DNA of 34,216 bases from an uncultured Acetatifactor sp. (GTDB taxonomy: Bacteria > Bacillota > Clostridia > Lachnospirales > Lachnospiraceae): the NCBI GenBank assembly GCA_910589655.1, contig CAJUTJ010000101.1:1-34216 (forward strand), in the 5' to 3' direction. The notes under the pieces were generated by a model that saw nothing but the letters and a program-made list of their open reading frames with translations, did no database searches and was not told the DNA's origin. Position 1 is the stretch's first letter; the number at the start of each line of letters is the position of its first letter. Positions 24,725 through 31,720 of the stretch are shown here, piece after piece. The translations under genes were made by a program, and so were the position numbers.

Positions 24725-25516
24725 TTATTCCCTCTTTCTCAAGATCAATACGGCAATCAATGTGACTGCCACAATCGTTATGTAAATACCTGTTTCATGG
24801 TTTTCCTTGGGAGGTGTATGAGTATATTCCACCGTGATTTTATTGTCATCACCCGATGTTTCGGCAGCATAGCAATATACGCAGCCCTTCACCAGCACCT
24901 TCCGTTGGAAATTCCCAAGCTGCCTTCCCGAAAAGCTGCCGCTCTCCGGTGTACGGCAGTCGGCCGCCAGCATATTTCCCTGAATCCAGCCCTCATCTCC
25001 GGTCTTTTTATACCAGACCTGTCCGCCGTATTCATAGGGTTCAAAGCGGTCTCCCACCTTCAAAAATATGCTGTCATTTCCCGTGGGCATTATTCCGGTG
25101 GAAGATTCGTACACGGCATAAAACCTCAGATCCGATTCCGCCTGAAACGCAAATACCGTTATGTAAAACGCCACTCCGTCCTGCTCTGAATTCACCACGG
25201 TCACTGTCTGGATATCCGTATATGCCTTCCATTCTTTTCCGCCCGAATTTCTCAATTCATCGGCAATATATTGTCTCACATCCCTGTCCAATGTCTCAAT
25301 CGCCCACACAGACATTCCTGATTTTGACAAATAGCGGTCCGCGCTCTCCGATTCCCCCGCCACAGAGACAATTTTAAGATATCCGCATCCGATCATCAGG
25401 CACATCAGCGTCAGGAAGCATTTCGTTAATATACCCTTTTTCAACTTTTTACACTCTCTTTCGCAACCTTTTTTGTCACAGGAAATCTTTGTATCCCGCT
25501 TTTTATTTTCACTCAA
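24725..25516 (-). CDS. Predicted membrane-anchored extracytoplasmic protein, unknown function
   Basis: I do not recognise the family. The 263-aa product has a Lys/Cys-rich N-terminus (GCERECKKLKKG), a membrane helix (about 30-47), a globular region of about 190 residues predicted outside the membrane, and a C-terminal helix with a basic stop (ITIVAVTLIAVLILRKRE). A FYAVYESSTGIMPTG segment and a CVYCYAAE motif are visible. The start is a TTG without a clear ribosome site, and an internal TTG (about 25444) is an alternative. Transcription probably begins at the promoter at 25617-25645, which carries a palindromic operator, next to a divergent XRE regulator gene. Confidence 0.6.
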   Translation of the reverse strand: MSENKKRDTKISCDKKGCERECKKLKKGILTKCFLTLMCLMIGCGYLKIVSVAGESESADRYLSKSGMSVWAIETLDRDVRQYIADELRNSGGKEWKAYTDIQTVTVVNSEQDGVAFYITVFAFQAESDLRFYAVYESSTGIMPTGNDSIFLKVGDRFEPYEYGGQVWYKKTGDEGWIQGNMLAADCRTPESGSFSGRQLGNFQRKVLVKGCVYCYAAETSGDDNKITVEYTHTPPKENHETGIYITIVAVTLIAVLILRKRE

Positions 25517-25616
25517 TGTAGTAATTTAGAATTCTTTATTATGTTTATTAAAGTAGAATGTATGGCACACTGATAACAAGATTAGAACAAAAAATGTACT
25601 GAATAATAACGTAGCT

Positions 25617-25645
25617 ATTTTAGAACAATTTGTTCTAAATGTCAA
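25617..25645 (-). promoter_or_regulatory. Promoter with palindromic operator in the spacer
   Basis: On the minus strand TTGACA (25640-25645) and TAAAAT (25617-25622) are separated by exactly 17 bases. An inverted repeat with 10-base arms, TTTAGAACAA and TTGTTCTAAA with a 1-base centre (25619-25639), occupies the spacer and part of the -10. A further half site TTAGAACAA lies at 25582-25590 in the leader. The likely repressor is the XRE-type protein encoded at 25835. The GAAC-N5-GTTC spacing differs from the N4 of the LexA box. Confidence 0.7.
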
Positions 25646-25834
25646 TAGAACTTTATGCCGCAATTATACTAAATATAACAGTCCGTTGTAACAGTTTTGG
25701 CAGGTCGCAGAACTGCTGCATAAGCCTTCCTGAAAGGGAAATATCTGAACTGTGACAGTTTCTTACTGTTCATACGCCAGTATCAAAATGAAAGCGTGCA
25801 GGCTAAACGGTTACTACTAAATGTAGGTGATCAG
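25646..25834. other. Intergenic region upstream of the XRE gene
   Basis: It contains AACTG/CAGTT motifs (GTAACAGTT at about 25687, AACTG-TGA-CAGTT at about 25748) that resemble the ends of the inverted-repeat element at 2495-2634. No gene and no clear plus-strand promoter are seen. Confidence 0.35.
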
Positions 25835-26074
25835 ATGAAAAAATATGAACGATTACGTAATTTAAGAGAAGATTTTGATATGACTCAGTCAGAGGTAGGG
25901 GCATACCTGCATATTTCCCAACGTTCTTATGCCCACTATGAAGCCGGAACGAGGGATATTCCTCTGGAAATATTAATAGAACTGGCAAACCTGTATCAAG
26001 TAAACTTGGACTATCTGGTAGGGAGAACCAATGTGAAGGAATTGCTTCCCTACTCTCCAAAAATCGGGACGTGA
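25835..26074 (+). CDS. XRE-family helix-turn-helix regulator
   Basis: The 79-aa protein is little more than a Cro/C1-type HTH domain: RLRNLREDFDMTQSEVGAYL, then HISQRSYAHYEAGTRDIPLE, then ILIELANLYQVNLDYLVGRT. It should bind DNA as a dimer. AGGTGAT lies just before the ATG at 25835; a longer frame from 25796 has no site. It is divergent from the membrane-protein gene whose promoter carries the AGAACAA palindrome, the obvious candidate operator. It is followed by three small hairpins and converges on the solute-binding gene. Confidence 0.88.
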   Translation: MKKYERLRNLREDFDMTQSEVGAYLHISQRSYAHYEAGTRDIPLEILIELANLYQVNLDYLVGRTNVKELLPYSPKIGT

Positions 26075-26133
26075 AACCGGCGGACAATCAATCATGGAAA
26101 TGACTTTCTCCCCTACTCGCCGCACCCTCTTTC

Positions 26134-26238
26134 GCCGCCTCAGCGGCATACTTACTCTGCATGAGGCTGTGCAATTGAGCAGAGAAGATTCATCTTCTCC
26201 CTACTCGTGCGCCGGACGTCTGTCAGCTTCTGCTGACA
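26134..26238. repeat. Three short hairpins after the XRE gene
   Basis: GCCGC-CTCA-GCGGC (26134-26147), GAGAAGA-TTCA-TCTTCTC (26182-26199) and TGTCAGC-TTCT-GCTGACA (26221-26238). None has a U-run on either side. A CCCTACTC motif recurs at about 26048, 26110 and 26199. This is probably a repeat element like those elsewhere in the window. Confidence 0.6.
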
Positions 26239-26261
26239 TATCTCCTGTAAATTCCCGTGTG

Positions 26262-26295
26262 CATAAAAAGAAAGGCAACACCTAATGTTATGCCT
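26262..26295 (-). terminator. Rho-independent terminator of the solute-binding gene
   Basis: On the minus strand AGGCA..ACA (26295-26286) and TGTTGCCT (26280-26273) form a stem with a 2-base bulge, followed by TTCTTTTT. It lies 36 bases past the stop at 26331. Confidence 0.65.
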
Positions 26296-26330
26296 CTCCT
26301 TATATGGTTCTCTATAATGCTCGAGCAAAT

Positions 26331-28166
26331 CTATTCCTGAATGTAAAGCTGCACACGTCTCTGAATGATTTCTGCTGCCTCTTCAGATGTTTTATCCCCC
26401 GCAAACACCGCTCCCGCCTCTTCATAGATAATATGAGAAATGTCATAAGGCGTCTTTGCCTGCATCCAATAAGCATGCTCAATAATAGTTTGAAGTATTT
26501 CCTTATCTTCTTCCGTCAGTTTAATCTGTACTATACCGTTAAACATTTCCGTTTGCTCCAGATACTTCTCAAAAGAGTCTTGACGTACCGGAAATCCGGT
26601 CTTCCTGTCCTGATACTTTTCCGAAAGCAAAAATTCTAAAAATGCCCACGCACCCTCTTTCGCATCTGATGCATGATTAATGCCTAATGGCGTATTAGAA
26701 ATCATTTCATTATACGGTACGCGATTAACGGTAGGATATCCGATCCATTCCGAAATTTCTCCCATTTCCGCTACTGCATCCTGATAAGAATCCAGCGAAG
26801 AAACCGTCGTCCGATAAACCAACACCTCTTTTTGATAAAACCGTTCCTTCATAATCTCACTTAAACTCTGTCCCGAAGCCATAATTTCCTTCATGTCAAC
26901 AGACTCAAGCGGAGGAATTCCAAGTTGTACGATCCTCTCCATTAATGATGCAAATCTTCCGTCATCAAAGCAGCACCCCCTATCCGTAAAATTCAAATAA
27001 CTTCCCAAGTCAGCGTCAAGAACCATCCCCAACACTTCCATGGGATAGGATTGCTTATAGTCTAAACAAAATACCAATGCCGCATTAGGATTATTTTCTC
27101 CCATATCCAAAAATTGATCTGCATTCCAACCGTTACCTTCTGCTGTCCCCTTTTCAACCAAAAAACCGCTGACTTGAAAATCAGGTAATACGCAGCACAT
27201 AATATCGTTAACAGTGCCTGCCCTTTGAACGGCAGGAAGCAAGTCTTCTTTTTTTATAATATTACTCTCTGCGAAATAAGGCGTTAAATCTTCCAAAACA
27301 CCTTTATCTGACAATACAGTAATATCAATTGCAGAAAGGCTGATTAAATCCGGCCCCTCTCCCTTTATCAATTTTTCCTGAAATTCCATAAAAGAGCTAT
27401 AAAATTCAAAGGTAATCTCATAGGACGTACTTTCCCTGTTAAAAGCACTCGCCATCTCCTCTAATTCCGACTGCACGATTCCCTCATTTCCTACTACGCC
27501 CAAAGTAATCATCTGCTTTTCAACAAGTTCCGCTCTGTCCTTACGGACTATTTGTGCAAAATATACCTCCGACGGAGATTGATGTACCATAGTTATTAAT
27601 CCCGTTTCAAGTACTCCAAGCGCATCTATCATGTAACCTTTTAAATTCACAGCAGAATCACTCCAACTGAGCACTTTGGAAGCTTCCGCTTTATCTGTCT
27701 CATAATTCCATAAAATATCACCATCCGAGAAAAAGATTCCTCTGTCATATCCATCGAAAATTTCAACAGACAAATTGCCATTTGACACCAATTGTATTTC
27801 CTGAACTGCACCCATTTTGCCATTGGTGAAATCAATTTCTTGAAACGCAATACTATTTCTGTTCACAAAATATGTAAAGATGCCATTTCTTCCGGCATTA
27901 GCAAGCCCACATGTACTTCCGTTATAAGAGTCCTTATCCCATGGCGCCTTCCCCATACATATATATTGTCCGTCAGCATTAAAAAGAAATATTTCCCCAT
28001 AAAAATTAGAAAGACAGACTTCTCCGCTTGGACCTGCTTGTCCCATTGTGATTGTTTCTACATGCCGCAGCTTATCTATTACAGTTTCATCAATAGTTGC
28101 CTTTTTACGGCAAAAAAGTGCAACTGCGTTGCACTTCGAAGAATGCTTCGCATTCTTCCCACACAA
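26331..28166 (-). CDS. Family 1-like extracellular solute-binding protein, 5' end replaced
   Basis: The 611-aa frame has a beta-propeller-like N-terminal part (about 40-240: GEIFLFNADGQYICMG, GRNGIFTYFV, GIFFSDGDILWNYET) and a C-terminal ABC-transporter solute-binding domain (about 245-611: MASAFNRESTSYEITFEFYS, GEGPDLISLS, NTPLGINHASDAKEGAWAFL). Such proteins are normally lipoproteins, but no signal peptide or lipobox exists here. The first 20 or so codons (CGKNAKHSSKCNAVALF) lie inside a hairpin repeat (28116-28158). The first ATG in native-looking sequence is at residue 41. I infer a decapitated, probably non-functional gene, with uncertain start (TTG 28166 has no good site). Confidence 0.7.
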   Translation of the reverse strand: MCGKNAKHSSKCNAVALFCRKKATIDETVIDKLRHVETITMGQAGPSGEVCLSNFYGEIFLFNADGQYICMGKAPWDKDSYNGSTCGLANAGRNGIFTYFVNRNSIAFQEIDFTNGKMGAVQEIQLVSNGNLSVEIFDGYDRGIFFSDGDILWNYETDKAEASKVLSWSDSAVNLKGYMIDALGVLETGLITMVHQSPSEVYFAQIVRKDRAELVEKQMITLGVVGNEGIVQSELEEMASAFNRESTSYEITFEFYSSFMEFQEKLIKGEGPDLISLSAIDITVLSDKGVLEDLTPYFAESNIIKKEDLLPAVQRAGTVNDIMCCVLPDFQVSGFLVEKGTAEGNGWNADQFLDMGENNPNAALVFCLDYKQSYPMEVLGMVLDADLGSYLNFTDRGCCFDDGRFASLMERIVQLGIPPLESVDMKEIMASGQSLSEIMKERFYQKEVLVYRTTVSSLDSYQDAVAEMGEISEWIGYPTVNRVPYNEMISNTPLGINHASDAKEGAWAFLEFLLSEKYQDRKTGFPVRQDSFEKYLEQTEMFNGIVQIKLTEEDKEILQTIIEHAYWMQAKTPYDISHIIYEEAGAVFAGDKTSEEAAEIIQRRVQLYIQE

Positions 28167-28240
28167 GGATGGAATTTTCCGCCTGATGCCAGCCCGGCTG
28201 CATTTGCCGGAGGTAGTTTTTCTTTGTTACAATGTGATAA
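28107..28240. repeat. Hairpin repeat element at the 5' end of the solute-binding gene
   Basis: There are two perfect 9-bp stems in tandem: AAGTGCAAC-TGC-GTTGCACTT (28116-28136) and GAAGAATGC-TTC-GCATTCTTC (28138-28158). The adjoining GGCGGAAAATTCC and CCGGCTG...GCCGG pieces extend it to about 28240. The reading frame of the solute-binding gene runs straight through it. Only one copy is in the window, so the boundaries are approximate. Confidence 0.65.
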
Positions 28241-28246
28241 TTTGGC

Positions 28247-28288
28247 AAAAAACAGCCTGATAGTCATTACAAGACCTATCAGACTGTT
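28247..28288 (-). terminator. Strong rho-independent terminator of the exported-protein operon
   Basis: On the minus strand a 13-bp stem (AACAGTCTGATAG / CTATCAGGCTGTT, one G-T pair) with a 12-base loop is followed by a run of six T. It lies about 57 bases past the stop of the frameshifted secreted-protein gene. Confidence 0.88.
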
Positions 28289-28344
28289 TAAAGCATCACT
28301 CTATATTTTTGCAAGTCGCATACTATTACATCTACTTATAGATT

Positions 28345-28865
28345 TTATTCATCATCCGAATTAAATTCTACATCGGTATCTCCTTTTTGATTACAAAACA
28401 CATTAATTGTAGCTGAAGAAGTTAGCTTATCTCCCCAAAAACTTAGTTTATAAAGCTCAAATACCCCCGTTGCCCTTGCATATGTTGGCGAAATTTGCTT
28501 TGTACTTTCTGACACCTCTACCTTATATCCCTCAATTGTACCCCAAACACTCGTTGACACATCTGTCACATTACAAATTTCACCATCATACGAAAATGTT
28601 CCTGTACAGTTAAAATCGGCTATTTTTGAGTTATCTGATGTTTTATAAAAATAACCTGTTCCAGTTTCTGAAACCGTATCATACGCCATTGTAATAAGTT
28701 CATCATTGAAAAAAAGGCAACTCCGATTTCAGAATTATTAGTCTCTAAAATAATATCTGCTTTATCCAAGTCAATCACTTCAGCTGATCTTGCAGAAGCT
28801 GTAATCGGGCACATAATTATTATCATTAACGTTAAAACCATTGATAAATATTTTATTTTTTTCAT
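28345..28865 (-). pseudogene. Secreted protein, paralogue of the upstream gene, frameshifted in an A7/T7 tract
   Basis: The reading begins MKKIKYLSMVLTLMIIIMCP with a clear signal peptide (cleavage near ITASARS) and runs to SEIGVAFFS. There the frame is lost at the homopolymer 28709-28715 (T7 on the coding strand). Adding one T restores a continuous frame, through FNDELITMAYDTVSETGTGY to the end ...DVEFNSDDE, about 173 aa in all. The downstream half aligns with the product of 28940-29536 (G-FYK-SDN, TGTFSYDG, then a C-terminal VFCNQKGD-like block), so they are tandem paralogues. GAAGGG 7 bases before the ATG directly abuts a GC-rich hairpin (28879-28896). Function unknown. A phase-variable tract, true decay or a sequencing error are all possible. 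Confidence 0.75.
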
Positions 28866-28878
28866 CTTTATACCCTTC

Positions 28879-28896
28879 TGCGCGCTGCGGCGCGCA
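28879..28896. repeat. REP-like hairpin abutting a ribosome site
   Basis: TGCGCGC (28879-28885) pairs with GCGCGCA (28890-28896) across TGCG. On the transcript it ends one base before the GAAGGG Shine-Dalgarno (28873-28878) of the frameshifted secreted-protein gene. The layout matches 9399-9424. Confidence 0.65.
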
Positions 28897-28939
28897 CTCA
28901 AATCAATAGTTGAATACGCATTTTTATTCAACCTTCCTC

Positions 28940-29536
28940 CTAATTTACATCATATGAAACATAATCTCCACCAACTGCATACATACCTTTTTCATTTACG
29001 GCTATTCTGATCCACGCAGTGTTATTTTCTTTATTGTTTAAATACAATGTAAAATCTCCTTTCAATACACTGATTTGAGAATCTGATTCCTTAGTAGTAC
29101 TTGTCCTGCTTGTTCCAGTCCATCCATCCAAAGTAGAATTATGATAACTATCACTACCAGTAATTGATGTATCGCTTCCAGTATACTCAAAAGATCCTGA
29201 TAATCCATATACGGTAACAGTCACATTATCAGATATACGATAAAAGTTGCCCGATACAGAAAAATTCAGAACTCCCGAATCGTTATTTACTACTTTAGGC
29301 GCAATTTCCACAATTAAATCAGTGTAAAGTGCATTGCCCAATTCTAATTCAACAGGCACTCTTGTAATTGCCCTATCGGCACATATACCATATATTTGAG
29401 AAAATTCAACGATATCATTAATTTCAAACGAGACACCATTATCCTTTTGACAAATATCCAAAGTAGCTGCATGAGCAGAAAAAGAACATAATGTCATCAT
29501 AGAAATACTCAAAATGAAAGATAAAATTTTTTTCAT
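28940..29536 (-). CDS. Secreted protein of unknown family
   Basis: The 198-aa product has a typical signal peptide (MKKILSFILSISMMTLCSFS, cleavage after AHA), no membrane anchor, and a Ser/Thr/Asn-rich mature part with alternating polar and hydrophobic stretches (LNFSVSGNFYRISDNVTVTV, FTLYLNNKENNTAWIRIAVN) that suggests a beta-sandwich. It is a paralogue of the frameshifted gene downstream. The ATG overlaps the stop of the upstream gene as ATGA (29533-29536), so it is translated in coupling. I do not recognise the family; its partners suggest a shared extracellular role. Confidence 0.75.
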   Translation of the reverse strand: MKKILSFILSISMMTLCSFSAHAATLDICQKDNGVSFEINDIVEFSQIYGICADRAITRVPVELELGNALYTDLIVEIAPKVVNNDSGVLNFSVSGNFYRISDNVTVTVYGLSGSFEYTGSDTSITGSDSYHNSTLDGWTGTSRTSTTKESDSQISVLKGDFTLYLNNKENNTAWIRIAVNEKGMYAVGGDYVSYDVN

Positions 29537-30387
29537 GCTTGTCTCCCTTCTCCATGCGATTTTCTCTTCTTAATATACATAAAAATGCCTACTGCAGCCA
29601 CCATGCATATTGCAGCACTCACTCCTATAAAAAAGGAAAAGCCATAAGACTTTTTTTCGAGATCCGGAAATCCATAACCTCCCATAAGATCGGGGTCAGA
29701 CTTTGGTATTTGATTAATATATTCTTTTACTTGTTGATAATCATATACATTATCTGCATGCATACGTGCATTTCTTATATTTTCAATTCCAGGAACACTG
29801 CTTAAAGGCACAATTTCTTGTATATTTCTATTATCATCCGCTATCAATGCAACTGCATATCTGAAGCACGGCAATCCACCTACAAGAATAACGTTTTCTG
29901 AAATATAATTTGTGCTTTTCTGTATCTCCTGAACATAATCAATCGTTTCATCTTCAAAATATTTAACCCCTGCCACACCCCATTTGCCTACATTAGCAAG
30001 GATCTGTTGACGCTCTTCTTCCGTAAATTCTACGCTTTCATTTAATTCCCGTCCCTTTGTAATAACAACAATAACTGTATCATCTTCAATATAAACGGGT
30101 AGCTCATAAATGTACCCCTCATTTTCAGAGATATTAATTATTTCATCCATATTGGATGTATTCAGTTCAAAAACATTTGTTTCTGTATATATTTTATATA
30201 CACTGTTGTAATCAATATCCTCCTGTGTAATTTGACGCGGAAGTTTATCAGAGAATATCCCATTCACTGTTGCAATTATTTCTTCGGATAAATCCGAAAA
30301 ATTATCACTACTTTCTGCTGCCGATACTTTTATTGAAATAGAACATAGTATTACAACTGAAAATAAAGCAGTCAATATTTTTTTCAT
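29533..30387 (-). CDS. Exported, C-terminally membrane-anchored protein of unknown function
   Basis: The 284-aa product has an N-terminal signal peptide (MKKILTALFSVVILCSISIK, cleavage near VSAAES), an acidic soluble region of about 215 residues, and one C-terminal membrane helix (about 248-270, FFIGVSAAICMVAAVGIFMY) with a KKRKSHGE cytoplasmic tail. An EFTEEERQQILANVGKWGVA stretch is visible. No enzyme motif is recognised. It follows the cysteine-protease gene by 27 bases and overlaps the next secreted-protein gene by 4, so all four are one operon. A receptor, substrate or inhibitor of the protease is conceivable but unproven. Confidence 0.75.
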   Translation of the reverse strand: MKKILTALFSVVILCSISIKVSAAESSDNFSDLSEEIIATVNGIFSDKLPRQITQEDIDYNSVYKIYTETNVFELNTSNMDEIINISENEGYIYELPVYIEDDTVIVVITKGRELNESVEFTEEERQQILANVGKWGVAGVKYFEDETIDYVQEIQKSTNYISENVILVGGLPCFRYAVALIADDNRNIQEIVPLSSVPGIENIRNARMHADNVYDYQQVKEYINQIPKSDPDLMGGYGFPDLEKKSYGFSFFIGVSAAICMVAAVGIFMYIKKRKSHGEGRQA

Positions 30388-30414
30388 AGTTTACCTCCAT
30401 ACAATAATCAATAT

Positions 30415-30987
30415 TTAATCCTTCCAAAATGAAGTTATATACTTTCCCGTGCCGGAATGAATAGTTGTTCCATTTTTCAGCTCAGTATATTTGTACCATT
30501 CCGACGAATAATCTTCCCATGGATCTATAATATATAAATAATTGCTCTGACCAATTGTTTTTGTCCCAGCACAAACCAACGCATGTGCACCATTACTATT
30601 CCAATCCATCTTAACACCAATAGGATATCCTGATTCAATATTAGTTACGTGCTCATCCCATGAAAGAGTACTGCCAGACGTATATGTTACTGTATTCATA
30701 GATGCATATTTTATACCTTTTATGATTTCATTGTCGCTTCCCGGATCATCCGGATATTTACTTCCCTTTATATATGCCACTATATCCCATTGTGTCCGGC
30801 TTGAAGAGCTATTCATATATGTACCGATCATCTCACCAACAGCTGCCCAACACCATTGGGACTTTGCCTGTTTAACACGCTTAACATCTAGGGTTGTTGA
30901 TGCCGCAGATACAGTAATAACCATCGAAAACAATAAAGCAAGTGCACAAAATACTCTTATAGCATACTTTTTTTTACGTTTATTCAT
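30415..30987 (-). CDS. Secreted papain-like cysteine protease (C39/C70-like)
   Basis: The 190-aa product has a signal peptide (about 1-29, ending VSAAS) and a short mature protease of about 160 residues. Catalytic features are visible: Gln40 six residues before Cys46 in QAKSQWCWAAVGEM (oxyanion Gln and nucleophile, the papain spacing), His135 in NGAHALVCAG, and Asp155 in IIDPWED. The QxxxxxCWAA pattern is that of papain-like C39_2/AvrRpt2-type peptidases. The start at 30987 has GGAG 6 bases upstream; a longer frame lacks a site. It leads an operon of exported proteins behind a LytTR-type operator. The substrate is unknown. Confidence 0.85.
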   Translation of the reverse strand: MNKRKKKYAIRVFCALALLFSMVITVSAASTTLDVKRVKQAKSQWCWAAVGEMIGTYMNSSSSRTQWDIVAYIKGSKYPDDPGSDNEIIKGIKYASMNTVTYTSGSTLSWDEHVTNIESGYPIGVKMDWNSNGAHALVCAGTKTIGQSNYLYIIDPWEDYSSEWYKYTELKNGTTIHSGTGKYITSFWKD

Positions 30988-31010
30988 ATTATTCTCCTTT
31001 TTAGTACTTT

Positions 31011-31169
31011 CTAACAACTTACGTTTTTACCATAAACAAAAATGTTGTGCATATACAAATTCAGCAGCAGATTTACTAATATTAAACATTGTAATCTAAC
31101 TTCCAAGTTTACCTTATTATATGCAATCATCGCATTTGCCATGAAGTAAAAGTGTTTCTAGTATTTCAT
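31011..31169 (-). pseudogene. Possible small peptide gene with amber stop at codon 4
   Basis: AAGGAGGTGAT (31174-31184 on the minus strand), a full complement to the 16S tail, is followed 4-7 bases later by ATG AAA TAC TAG. After this TAG the same frame stays open for 48 codons (KHFYFMANAMIAYNKVNLEV..., ending GKNVSC) and stops 24 bases before the protease start. It may be a nonsense-mutated peptide gene, a three-codon leader ORF, or chance. An internal ATG could give a 43-aa product but has no ribosome site. Confidence 0.35.
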
Positions 31170-31211
31170 AATATCACCTCCTTATATCCTTTCAATATAT
31201 TACCATATACT

Positions 31212-31260
31212 ATTATATTATCAATATTATTCACATAATGGATTATTTTATTGACATAAT
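31212..31260 (-). promoter_or_regulatory. LytTR/PlnC-type direct-repeat operator and promoter
   Basis: On the minus strand TTATGTCAATAA-type and TTATGTGAATAA-type repeats (31248-31260 and 31227-31239, 12 of 13 identical) lie exactly 21 bases apart. A TATAAT (31212-31217) follows 9 bases after the second. No -35 consensus is present; its position lies in the second repeat. Two 9-bp direct repeats with 12-base spacing are how LytTR response regulators bind, and TATGTSAAT is close to the plantaricin PlnC/D site TACGTTAAT. It precedes the exported-protein operon. Confidence 0.6.
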
Positions 31261-31678
31261 CGACAAATGCATTTGCAGCAGCTTTCCCGCTTTCCTATCC
31301 CTTTTTATGTTATAATGGCTCCATGGCCGGGTAAAAATGCGCACATAAACCGGGCGCCACTTTTGTCTTACAAATTTTGTACCACAAAATTCACGTCTCT
31401 TTCGATCCTTATCTCCAGCCGGCGGTCTGCGTCTGTTTTTAGTGTCTCTCTGCCCTGTTGCTTTGTATTGTCACTTTCTCTATGATATTTTATCCTGTTT
31501 GTATCTGTCTTTCCCCCTTACACGGGAATCTCGGATTACTATTGAGCCACGCAACTGTCACCCATGCCGATTCAATTACTAAGTTCTCTTTTTAATGTTG
31601 AGAATATTGCTGTCGAATTTTACAGCAGATTAGATTATATAATGGGCAAAAAGAAACTCCCGGAATAAACACTGCAAG
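31261..31678. other. Gene-poor stretch left of the terminator
   Basis: No complete gene is seen. On the plus strand TGTTATAAT (31308-31316) is a perfect extended -10, but nothing convincing follows it. On the minus strand a startless frame (about 31510 to 31368, ending DADRRLEIRIERDVNFVVQ..) may be a gene remnant. The region looks degraded. Confidence 0.35.
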
Positions 31679-31713
31679 TAAAAACTCCTCACCGCAAAAT
31701 TCCGGTGAGGAGT
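31679..31713 (-). terminator. Rho-independent terminator
   Basis: A perfect 11-bp stem ACTCCTCACCG (31684-31694) / CGGTGAGGAGT (31703-31713) with an 8-base loop is followed on the minus strand by a TTTTTA tail. It is 7 bases left of the IS element and probably once ended the transcript of the genes now to the right of the IS. Confidence 0.88.
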
Positions 31714-31720
31714 AATTTAA

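Noticed and set aside
25619..25639. LexA (SOS) box
   Set aside because: The half sites GAAC and GTTC are 5 bases apart, while the Gram-positive LexA box has 4; the neighbouring XRE gene is a simpler explanation.
31308..31485. Plus-strand gene after the extended -10 at 31308
   Set aside because: The frames that follow are short, lack ribosome sites and resemble no family.
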